Shown one piece after another: positions 6,320 to 12,510 of a stretch of DNA of 12,510 nt. The stretch spans positions 1-12,510 of the forward strand of contig JAACDL010000038.1 in NCBI GenBank assembly GCA_009936765.1, in the 5' to 3' direction. Position 1 is the first letter of the stretch. Every line of letters starts with the position of its first letter. The notes under the pieces were generated by a model that saw only the letters and a list, made by a program, of their open reading frames with translations, made no database searches and was not told where the DNA came from. This stretch comes from Methanobacteriota archaeon (GTDB lineage: Archaea; Thermoplasmatota; Poseidoniia; Poseidoniales; Poseidoniaceae). A program made the translations under genes and the position numbers.

Positions 6320-6577
6320 ATGGATTGGAGACCAACTGGCCACATGTTTTCTACCAAAGATTTGGTTCATGCCATCTTTGATTCTAAGAGTGATGCAGGT
6401 AAATTATTAGTTAAAGCAACAATAGGTGAAGTTGAATTATTCGCAGCACCAAAAAGTTGGAATGCGATTCTTTGGCTAATTACTAGCACATTGAAAGTAG
6501 ACGGAAGTCCGATTTATAGTGGCTCTCAATTGGGAGATTTGAAGTCCAGCCTACCGATAGTATGGCGCGCTGATTAA
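6320..6577 (+). CDS. Short protein resembling the N-terminal half of a PIN domain, catalytic residues absent
   Basis: I do not recognise this 85-residue protein with certainty. Residues 10-60 have the rhythm of a VapC/PIN-domain N-terminus: FSTKDLVHAIF (10-20) aligns with the usual DTNVLVSALF, then DSKSDAGKLLVKATIGEVEL (21-40) with the spAgkLLe.a..GeiEL helix-strand, then PKSWNAILWLITSTL (44-58) with the following helix. The first catalytic Asp would be Ser11 and the next acidic residue, expected around Asn48-Ala49, is missing. The second half of a PIN domain (to about 130-140 residues) is absent, because the gene stops 2 bases before the convergent neighbour. It cannot be an active PIN nuclease. 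It may be a decayed toxin or a repurposed fold working with the RHH-like protein upstream. The strong GGTGATC site and intact frame argue that it is expressed. Confidence 0.6.
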   Translation: MDWRPTGHMFSTKDLVHAIFDSKSDAGKLLVKATIGEVELFAAPKSWNAILWLITSTLKVDGSPIYSGSQLGDLKSSLPIVWRAD

Positions 6578-6579
6578 GC

Positions 6580-9039
6580 CTATTTTTGCTTTGCAAGCCA
6601 CTCTGCACCATACCATTTCCATTGGTCCATTGTCCAACCGTCAGGCAGTCCTTCAGCAGGAACAGGAGGTGCTTCTGGCGCCTCTTGTGATGCGGGCTCA
6701 GTAGTTGACTCGATATCTGGAATGTTTTCTTCTGTAACTTTACTCTGAGTAGGCATTCCTGCTAATTCTTCAAGAGAAGCGGTTTCTTCCATTATTTCTG
6801 TTGTCTCAGTCATTTCTTCAGATCCTTTCAGATCAATGTCATCGAATCCGCCACCGATTAAGTCGCCATCATCAGCGACTTCCATTGGATCAACATCATC
6901 GTCCCAGAATTTGCCAGAGTCGACTCCGCCAACTGCAGAAAGACCTGCTTTACCTTCGAGGGCTTCGGTCTCAGCACTGTTGTCATCATTAGCGAATGCA
7001 AGCCCATATGTCTTCACTAATGATCTACGTCGGCGAGATTTACCGATTGCTGCGTATATTAGCAAGACTGCGACTATTGAGGCGAAACCTGCTCCTAGGA
7101 ACGGTAATATTTCTGCTGCTGTGGACCAGTATTGCTTGCTGGAAGCTTCTTCTTCTTCTGCTTCCTGCTCTGACAATTGCCATTGATAATACGAAAGGGC
7201 ATCATCGGTATTGGATAATCCGGATAAATAAGTTTGATAATCTACACTTCTAATTCCTAAGCACATTTCAGTTTCATCTGTCGAAACTTGAGCGCAGTGG
7301 TCAACTTCTGTTTGAACTAATCGATTTGAATCATTGTAATCTCGACTCTTTCCAACTTCATCTCCATCTGTATCAATGTAGTCTCGTCCATCGTTGGGTA
7401 AGTCATCGCCTAAATCGTAAAAACCATCCCCGTCACTATCAATACAACCGAATTTTTCTCTGACTACATAGATTAGACTTAATGTGCCATCATCCGATAT
7501 CTCAGGAATGTAGGTGTTGGTGGAATTTCCAGCTGTGTTAGGGCACGTGTCCGCATCATTACCTGATAGGTTGTCTCCGTAACCATCGCCATCAGAGTCA
7601 ATCCACTGTGACTTATCATAAATTGAAAAGTCAGCACCATCGCCAATTGTCCAGTCGTCTGTTGGGTCGGAATATCCATCGCCGTCTGAATCCTTGCAAC
7701 CTTTCCTATCGATTTCGGAGAATCCGTTTTGTTCAGGACAATGGTCGCCATTGTATCCATCAACTTCATCGCCAAATCCATCGGAATCTGTATCTGCCCA
7801 CTGAGTTGGTTCTAAGGGGAATCTATCTCCCATTTCTTCATTTGAATTGTCGCCATATCCGTCACCATCTGTGTCTTTCCACTGTGAAGGGTTTGTAGGG
7901 AAATCGTCTGAAGAGTTCCCATCAGGGTTATCGCCAAAGCCGTCTCCATCTACATCTGCCCATTGGGATACATCTTCTGGAAAAGTATCTGGATTTGTTC
8001 CATCGGGGTTGTCACCATACCCATCGCCATCCTGGTCACTGTATTCAGTGGAGTCTAGCGGGAACAGATCTAAACTATCTGATACACCATCAGAGTCGGA
8101 ATCTAAGTCATAAAGTCTGATTTTGGAGGATGTTGAAAATGTCGTAATGATGTATAACTGGCCTTCACTACCAAAAGTTGCAGTCATGACTCTGCCTGCA
8201 GATGTATATTCTTCATCTTCGGTGAATGTGACATCATCAATGATGTGTAAATTTCCATTTTGAGTACCTACCAAGATTTTCCCATTATCTGCTATAGTAA
8301 TCGAGTTAATCGTTTGACTGCTTGAAATTGCTAATTCCTCCATCGACCAGTCATTGAAGTCGTATCTGAATAAATCACCATTTGTACATCCAACAATAAT
8401 GTTGCCACTACCATCATTGATTATCACGCTAGGGTATTGGCTGAAGTCGGATAAGCTTCTTTCCAAAACTCCTTCTTGAGTAGTTACCTTGACTAAATTG
8501 TCTCTTCCACCTGTAACTATTCTATTATCTGAAATGATTGTCATTGCAGTCATTGCAGTATTGTGGGAAGGAGTTGCATACCCTGTAAAGTCGACCCCGT
8601 CAAACTCCTTTGCTTTTCTTTCACCGCCAAAGAACCCGAGCCAAAGTTCGCCTTCGGTATCCCACACCACGTAATCAACTGAAGAACTAGTATTGTAAAT
8701 GGCCGATACTACTCTTAATTCGGTATTGATGACATAAACGCCATCTGTATGAGAAACTGCTATTTGTAAGCCGGTAGAATCTGGTGTGGCTGAGTTTGCA
8801 GAGATGTTCAATTCAATTGACCATTGTGTGATTAATTCACCACTTCCCCAGAAATGCTCTGAAAGGTTGCCAGTTGATGTCAGAGTAATCAATGTCGATG
8901 ATGAAGAGAATGAAGTGTGGACGAATCTACCATCCACCGAGTCGATAACCCCCACATCTAACAGATTTGATTCTGCTTGGACTGACGGGATTACAGGTAT
9001 TAGCAGGATTGCCAGAACAAATGCAATGGTCTTCCTCAT
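6580..9039 (-). CDS. Secreted type I membrane protein: beta-propeller-like domain, TSP3 calcium repeats, acidic tail
   Basis: An 819-residue protein of unknown function, built for the cell surface. Residues 1-22 are a signal peptide ending VQA. Residues about 25-310 are beta-rich, with recurring strand segments such as NIIVGCTNGDLFRYD and KILVGTQNGNLHIID, typical of a beta-propeller of WD/PQQ type. Residues 311-564 hold nine DxDxDGxxD-type motifs, as in thrombospondin type 3 calcium repeats, with the linker motif SQW/TQW-x-D recurring. Cys pairs in this and the following region (434/448, 499/532, 582/593) could form disulfides. Seven N-glycosylation sequons are present (Asn58, 78, 116, 375, 490, 505, 569). 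One membrane helix spans about 641-666, followed by KSRRRR, so the acidic tail (667-819) is cytoplasmic. The tail ends in GWTMDQWKWYGAEWLAKQ. GGGGT lies shortly before the ATG. It follows the coiled-coil gene by 57 bases and is probably co-transcribed. Confidence 0.85.
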   Translation of the reverse strand: MRKTIAFVLAILLIPVIPSVQAESNLLDVGVIDSVDGRFVHTSFSSSSTLITLTSTGNLSEHFWGSGELITQWSIELNISANSATPDSTGLQIAVSHTDGVYVINTELRVVSAIYNTSSSVDYVVWDTEGELWLGFFGGERKAKEFDGVDFTGYATPSHNTAMTAMTIISDNRIVTGGRDNLVKVTTQEGVLERSLSDFSQYPSVIINDGSGNIIVGCTNGDLFRYDFNDWSMEELAISSSQTINSITIADNGKILVGTQNGNLHIIDDVTFTEDEEYTSAGRVMTATFGSEGQLYIITTFSTSSKIRLYDLDSDSDGVSDSLDLFPLDSTEYSDQDGDGYGDNPDGTNPDTFPEDVSQWADVDGDGFGDNPDGNSSDDFPTNPSQWKDTDGDGYGDNSNEEMGDRFPLEPTQWADTDSDGFGDEVDGYNGDHCPEQNGFSEIDRKGCKDSDGDGYSDPTDDWTIGDGADFSIYDKSQWIDSDGDGYGDNLSGNDADTCPNTAGNSTNTYIPEISDDGTLSLIYVVREKFGCIDSDGDGFYDLGDDLPNDGRDYIDTDGDEVGKSRDYNDSNRLVQTEVDHCAQVSTDETEMCLGIRSVDYQTYLSGLSNTDDALSYYQWQLSEQEAEEEEASSKQYWSTAAEILPFLGAGFASIVAVLLIYAAIGKSRRRRSLVKTYGLAFANDDNSAETEALEGKAGLSAVGGVDSGKFWDDDVDPMEVADDGDLIGGGFDDIDLKGSEEMTETTEIMEETASLEELAGMPTQSKVTEENIPDIESTTEPASQEAPEAPPVPAEGLPDGWTMDQWKWYGAEWLAKQK
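6582..6592 (+). terminator. T-rich stretch after the last + strand gene
   Basis: ATTTTTGCTTT follows the stop of the last + strand gene by 4 bases, inside the 3' end of the opposing gene. A run of five T plus three T is a plausible archaeal U-tract terminator for the left block. No comparable T run follows the - strand stop in its own direction. Confidence 0.3.
6583..6648 (-). other. Trp-rich C-terminal motif of the surface protein
   Basis: Residues 798-819 of the surface protein, just after a Pro/Glu-rich linker, read LPDGWTMDQW followed by KWYGAEWLAKQK. The segment is compact, amphipathic and aromatic, with three Trp and one Tyr, and contrasts with the disordered acidic tail before it. From memory, similar GWTMEQW-type endings occur on other Marine Group II proteins; this was not checked. 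It could be a docking helix for a shared cytoplasmic partner. Confidence 0.5.
7042..7119 (-). other. Single transmembrane helix of the surface protein
   Basis: Residues 641-666 (AAEILPFLGAGF then ASIVAVLLIYAAIG) form a long hydrophobic segment followed at once by KSRRRR. Under the positive-inside rule this places the calcium-repeat and propeller domains outside and the acidic tail in the cytoplasm. Confidence 0.85.
7348..8109 (-). repeat. Thrombospondin type 3-like calcium repeat region
   Basis: This region encodes nine Asp-rich motifs of the form D-x-D-x-D-G-x-x-D, for example DQDGDGYGDN, DVDGDGFGDN and DTDGDGYGDN, spaced about 24-45 residues apart. At the DNA level the repeats are degenerate and appear on the + strand as recurring CCATCGCCATC-like strings. 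Each motif should bind one or two calcium ions, making the region a stiff stalk in calcium-rich sea water. The last one (DTDGDEVG) lacks the final Asp and is probably weak. Confidence 0.85.
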
Positions 9040-9096
9040 AACTTACCCCAATCAGAGGTACACTATCAATGGCTCGGAGTAAAGCGTTTGATGAAA

Positions 9097-11727
9097 TCAG
9101 TTTTCTTCTTCCTCTGAAATAATATTCAAAGTTGTATTAGGTGAAGAAACTGGTGTCAATTTAGTTACAGGTTTTAGAGATGCAGTAGCCTCTTTTTCAC
9201 CATCAACATCAGGCTTTACACCCTGTTGAGAAGAAGGCGGCGGCCCTCTCCTCTTTACTGGAGTTAGTGTCTTGACCGTTACGGTCTTCAATACTGCAGT
9301 CTTGATCTCTTCTGCAACCTTTAGGGTCCTGATCGGAGTCAACATTACAGTTTCTTGAACCTGGTTCATTTCATCTTCCATAGCCGCATCTAGAGCTTCA
9401 TCTAGAATATCGTCCATAGACTCAATTTCTGGAACTATTTCATCAATAACGGGTTCAGGTTTGACGTCCTCGATTTCTAATTGGCTTTCAATCGGAATAA
9501 CTGTTGTAGCAGGTTCGAGTACTGGTTCCTGAACTGTAGCAATCGTTGGTGGACTGATTACTGGCGTTCTCACCAACTTCTCAGCAATTGGTTCGACGGC
9601 AGGAGTGAGAACTTCTGGCGTTTGGACTACTGGCTGGACCATTGGTTGTTGAATTGGCTGCCTGACAATCTTAGGCATGATAGGTTGTGGCAAAATTGCC
9701 CCTTGTGCTGGTAAATTCATTCCACCTATTGGCGCTTTTACCGGCCTAGCAATTGGTTGTGCTCCACTTAGAGATTTAGCAGTAGAGCGCGGTGCTCTCA
9801 TTCCGGCTAGCCCCATTGAAGGAGTGTGCTGAGCCGCTGCTTGAGCCATTGCTCCTCGCATAGGTCGACCTGCGCTCGCACCCAGCGCACTCGGTTTTGC
9901 ACCTAGTGCACTTGGATCCAGTCCCATCTGAGGAGGTTCTGCCTGTGTCCCTTGCCCAGATATCGCTTGTAGCCAAGATTGGCGCTTTTCTGCTCTGCTA
10001 TCCTGTGATTTCAATTCATCAAACTCGGATTGCTGTTCTGCAAGACGTGATTCATCATCATCTATTTCTGTCTGAACTTTACCTTCGATGGATTCTCTCA
10101 TCTTGACTTCAGCCATGGACCTAAAGTCGTCCATTTTCTTAGTTAAGTTAGATAGTCTATCTCTAATTTCAGCACGCTTGACACCAAGTTGTGCTTCAAT
10201 CTCTGCCCTAATGTTGGCCTCTCTCTTACGTACTTCGATGAGAGCCTTGTTACGCATGATTTCTTCTCTCTTGTCGAGTTGTCTCTCGAGCTGAGTTGCA
10301 ACTTCGTCTTCCTTGCGACTTCTGAATTCTGCAAGGCGGTCTTCCATTTCAGATTCTAATTCTAGGACTGTCTCTTCCTTTAGTAGATCTAAATCTGTTT
10401 CATGAGTTATTCTTTCATTCCTCAGTCTACCATCAATTTCGGACATTATGGCTTTGCGTGCTGCTGCTTCGCGTGCCGTGAATTCTAGTTCTAGGCGCTC
10501 TGACCAATCAACTTTCTTCGAATCGAACCTCTCGGATAATTGATCGTGCAATTCTGCCTCTCTCTCATATCGGAATCTTGCCAGGCGGTTTTGTATCTCT
10601 GCTTCTCTAGCATTACGGTATGATTCAAACTCCTGATCCATCCTAGATTCTAGTTCTGATTCCAGTTCGGACTCGAGTGATTTTGAAATATCATCAACGG
10701 CCTTAGAGAACGTCAAATCGTACTTTTCCCGAAGGCGTCCTTTCCTATCGGACAACTTTTCTGCATGTCTGGCTTCTAACTGACGTTCGACTTCGCCTCT
10801 GAGTTCTTGTCTTCGACGAGCTACTGCAAGTTCGATGTCTTGACGCATTCTTTCTTCGAGTTCTTTTGTTTCAGAAGAGAGTCGGGTTTCCAATTCATCC
10901 TGAATTGAAGCAGCTATGTCTTCTTCGAGTCGTAGACTTCTGCGTTCATATTCAGCACGCATGGTTGCTTCTCTCTGTTTGAGGCGTAATTTCAGTTGCT
11001 GCTCAAGCCTTGTACGGATACCACGGCGTAGTGCTTCCTCTCGTTCAGATAACTTCTGCGATTGGCTTTCTTCAAGTTTGGCTACTTCTTTAGACTCTAA
11101 ATCTAAGAAGCGGCTTTCCATTTCTTTCTGAATTGTTGATTCAAGATCACGTATTTTCATTTGTAGTGCTTGATTGAATTCGATTTCTAATTTTTCTCTC
11201 TGTAAAGATAATCTACGGCGATGGTCTTCAGAAAGTTGGCTTTCTAATTGGCTGATAACTAACGATCTGTGTTCCTCAACCTTTCTGTCTTGTTCAACAT
11301 CTAATGTATCCTTCAGAGTCTGAACCTCTCTTTCCAGGCGCATCTCATGCATTTCACGAAGTCTAATTTCTTCGCGATTAAGAGTCTCTGATTCTAATTG
11401 TGATAGTTCGTCTTCCATCTGACGACGAAGGTCGCCTTCAAACGCACTCAGAGTCATTTCATGCTGTCTAGAAATATCTACAGCCATGTTATCCTGCATA
11501 AGAGAAATTCTTTCTGCTAATGCTTCACGGCGTAACTTACTCTCACGTCGAAGTTTGGCTCGAAGCTTCTCTTCTTCACGGAACCTTGAGCTCTGCATCA
11601 TTGTCTGGTCCAAAGATGGGGATGGAGTAGACGTAAATTGAGCGCGTAAGGCTGAAAGATCCATCTGGCTATCGCCACCTCTTCTCAACCCTCTTCCTGT
11701 CGTTGACTTGCTTTCGCTAGCACTCAT
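9097..11727 (-). CDS. Giant Arg/Glu-rich coiled-coil protein with Pro-rich C-terminal tail
   Basis: I recognise no named family. From the ATG at 11727 the product is 876 residues; an in-frame ATG at 11742 would add five (MDGDP). I prefer 11727 because GGGGATC ends 2 bases upstream, the same spacing as the GGTGATC sites elsewhere, while 11742 has no such site. After a short Ser/Arg N-terminus, about 540 residues (48-585) are almost free of Pro and Gly and packed with Glu, Arg, Leu and Lys, a long coiled coil. Units such as REATMRAEYERR and KREANIRAEIEAQL recur, suggesting growth by internal duplication. Residues about 590-750 are Pro/Gln/Ala-rich and probably disordered; 750-800 are acidic; the end is basic then EEEEN. 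There is no signal peptide, membrane helix or Walker motif, so it is a cytoplasmic structural or scaffold protein and not an SMC/Rad50 ATPase. It lies between a phospholipid synthase gene and the surface protein gene on one strand. Confidence 0.85.
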   Translation of the reverse strand: MSASESKSTTGRGLRRGGDSQMDLSALRAQFTSTPSPSLDQTMMQSSRFREEEKLRAKLRRESKLRREALAERISLMQDNMAVDISRQHEMTLSAFEGDLRRQMEDELSQLESETLNREEIRLREMHEMRLEREVQTLKDTLDVEQDRKVEEHRSLVISQLESQLSEDHRRRLSLQREKLEIEFNQALQMKIRDLESTIQKEMESRFLDLESKEVAKLEESQSQKLSEREEALRRGIRTRLEQQLKLRLKQREATMRAEYERRSLRLEEDIAASIQDELETRLSSETKELEERMRQDIELAVARRRQELRGEVERQLEARHAEKLSDRKGRLREKYDLTFSKAVDDISKSLESELESELESRMDQEFESYRNAREAEIQNRLARFRYEREAELHDQLSERFDSKKVDWSERLELEFTAREAAARKAIMSEIDGRLRNERITHETDLDLLKEETVLELESEMEDRLAEFRSRKEDEVATQLERQLDKREEIMRNKALIEVRKREANIRAEIEAQLGVKRAEIRDRLSNLTKKMDDFRSMAEVKMRESIEGKVQTEIDDDESRLAEQQSEFDELKSQDSRAEKRQSWLQAISGQGTQAEPPQMGLDPSALGAKPSALGASAGRPMRGAMAQAAAQHTPSMGLAGMRAPRSTAKSLSGAQPIARPVKAPIGGMNLPAQGAILPQPIMPKIVRQPIQQPMVQPVVQTPEVLTPAVEPIAEKLVRTPVISPPTIATVQEPVLEPATTVIPIESQLEIEDVKPEPVIDEIVPEIESMDDILDEALDAAMEDEMNQVQETVMLTPIRTLKVAEEIKTAVLKTVTVKTLTPVKRRGPPPSSQQGVKPDVDGEKEATASLKPVTKLTPVSSPNTTLNIISEEEEN
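9973..11586 (-). other. Continuous coiled-coil region
   Basis: The region encodes about 538 residues with hydrophobic positions spaced for a coiled coil and surrounding Glu/Arg/Lys that would form salt bridges. As one uninterrupted helix it would be roughly 80 nm long at 0.15 nm per residue, which is large relative to a small marine archaeal cell. Breaks at occasional Gly (for example in LGVKRAEI) may hinge it. Confidence 0.8.
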
Positions 11728-11742
11728 AGGATCCCCATCCAT

Positions 11743-11828
11743 TTACGGATGCCGTTCTCATGATAGATAAGGTGCGCGATAGTAACTATACCGCGCGTGT
11801 CGATTTATCCGACGAAAGATGCGCGCCA
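11743..11828 (-). other. Gap between the phosphatidyltransferase and coiled-coil genes
   Basis: This 86-base gap holds no gene. On the - strand it contains A/T-rich candidates such as GGTATAGTTACTAT and TTATCTAT that could be a TATA box for the coiled-coil gene, and GC-rich strings (GCGCGC, CGCGCG). None matches the archaeal promoter consensus well enough to place a start site. Confidence 0.3.
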
Positions 11829-12510
11829 TTACTCACTCTGGTCGTCCATGGTGTCAAGTGCAACTAAACGTGGCCCTCCGACAACATATACAATGGTCCA
11901 GAACAGTGAGAAGCTGAATAAGAACATAGTGAAACCTGTTCCTGAAAGGTCCTCACCTGAATCCCAAGTGTCTGTCTCAGTCATAGCATGAATTATTGCA
12001 AACAACAGTGCTGCAAATTGCAAAGATGATAATCTGAGTTGAATCCCGGATTTTAGTTTGGACATTTTCCTATCTGATATCATAAGTCCACCGCAAATAA
12101 TCATAATTGGGAGGATTAAGAAATCGAAGTATGGTTTTGGAATACCGTTTCCACAAATTGCAGCATTACAGTCCCATGTGGACAACGCAGGCCCATAGCC
12201 TGAAGATGGCTGTAGCCAAAATAGACCTGCTGCCGAGAGAAGAATTAGAGCGCTGGCAGGAGATGATAGACCGTAGAAGTAAGGAACGTATCCTCCTTCA
12301 TCATGTTGGAAACGTGCTAGCCTTAACATTCCACAAGCAATGACCCAGAAACAACCTAGAGCCAGAGAGATTGTCCAGATAGGGGATGCTTCCCCCATTC
12401 GTCCAAACATTGCGAAAATCATCAAACATGGTGCAACACAAAACGAAATACAATCCGACATAATATCCAAAGAGCCGCCTAGTAATTGCCGCTTTGAATA
12501 CCTTCGAGCA
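11829..12510 (-). CDS. pssA: CDP-alcohol phosphatidyltransferase, likely archaetidylserine/phosphatidylserine synthase (5' end outside window)
   Basis: CDP-alcohol phosphatidyltransferases join a CDP-activated lipid to an alcohol in the membrane; the PssA branch uses L-serine. The frame is open to the right edge, so the start is beyond the window; a TTG at 12470 is internal. About 227 residues are visible. They begin inside the family signature DG-x2-AR-x8-G-x3-D-x3-D: AR, eight residues, G, GSL, D, IMS, D can all be read from codons 12509 down, with only the leading DG outside. The following DCISFCVAP matches the PssA-type SDxISFGxAP. Several hydrophobic helices follow, as expected for this six- to eight-helix family. 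A loop with two Cys (DCNAAIC) and the sequence around PKPYF lies between helices. The serine specificity is inferred from the DCISF region; other CDP-alcohol enzymes are possible. Confidence 0.85.
   Translation of the reverse strand, partial: ARRYSKRQLLGGSLDIMSDCISFCVAPCLMIFAMFGRMGEASPIWTISLALGCFWVIACGMLRLARFQHDEGGYVPYFYGLSSPASALILLSAAGLFWLQPSSGYGPALSTWDCNAAICGNGIPKPYFDFLILPIMIICGGLMISDRKMSKLKSGIQLRLSSLQFAALLFAIIHAMTETDTWDSGEDLSGTGFTMFLFSFSLFWTIVYVVGGPRLVALDTMDDQSE

Noticed and set aside
6068..6577. Active VapBC toxin-antitoxin pair
   Set aside because: The second protein is only 85 residues and lacks the catalytic acidic residues, so it cannot be a working PIN nuclease.
7370..8100. Regularly spaced CCATCGCCATC-like strings that look like a CRISPR array
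   Set aside because: They are the reverse complement of codons for the Asp-rich calcium motifs; spacing is irregular, copies are degenerate and the - strand frame is open throughout.
7847..8113. Ser/Pro-rich + strand open frame
   Set aside because: It is antisense to the TSP3 repeat region and its composition is explained by reading GAT/GGT codons backwards; it has no ribosome site.
9097..11727. SMC or Rad50 protein
   Set aside because: There is no Walker A, Walker B or signature motif and no hinge; only a coiled coil with a Pro-rich tail.

Overview
The window looks like chromosomal DNA from an uncultured planktonic euryarchaeon, most likely Marine Group II (Poseidoniales) or a close relative. 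The evidence is a translation cluster of archaeal/eukaryotic type (L7Ae, S28e, L24e, NDK, aIF5B), GGTGATC-type Shine-Dalgarno sites matching the archaeal 16S rRNA tail, a moderate GC content judged by eye, and a large secreted protein with thrombospondin type 3 (TSP3) calcium repeats of a kind common in that group. The taxon is an inference; no rRNA or other decisive marker is present.

Layout: all genes from 1 to 6577 are on the + strand and all genes from 6580 to the right edge are on the - strand. The two blocks converge with only 2 bases between stop codons. Left block: the C-terminal part of ribose-phosphate pyrophosphokinase (prs, cut by the left edge); a promoter candidate; the conserved cluster rpl7ae-rps28e-rpl24e-ndk-infB; an orphan MoxR-family AAA+ ATPase; a ParA/Soj-type ATPase; a small ribbon-helix-helix-like protein; and an 85-residue protein resembling the first half of a PIN domain without its catalytic residues.

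Right block, in transcription order from the right edge: a CDP-alcohol phosphatidyltransferase (probably archaetidylserine/phosphatidylserine synthase, N-terminus outside the window); a protein of about 876 residues made of roughly 540 residues of Arg/Glu-rich coiled coil plus a Pro-rich tail; and an 819-residue type I membrane protein with a signal peptide, a beta-propeller-like domain, nine TSP3-like calcium motifs, one membrane helix and an acidic cytoplasmic tail ending in a distinctive Trp-rich motif.

The translation cluster is ordinary archaeal housekeeping, apart from an L24e that has lost three of its four zinc-binding cysteines. The least explained parts are the ParA/RHH/PIN-like cassette, which could be a partition system that took over a decayed toxin-antitoxin pair, and the pairing of a giant cytoplasmic coiled-coil protein with a calcium-repeat surface protein and a phospholipid enzyme, which suggests a cell-envelope or membrane-organising function. 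No tRNA, rRNA, CRISPR array, insertion sequence or origin was recognised. No stretch over 300 bases lacks a gene.
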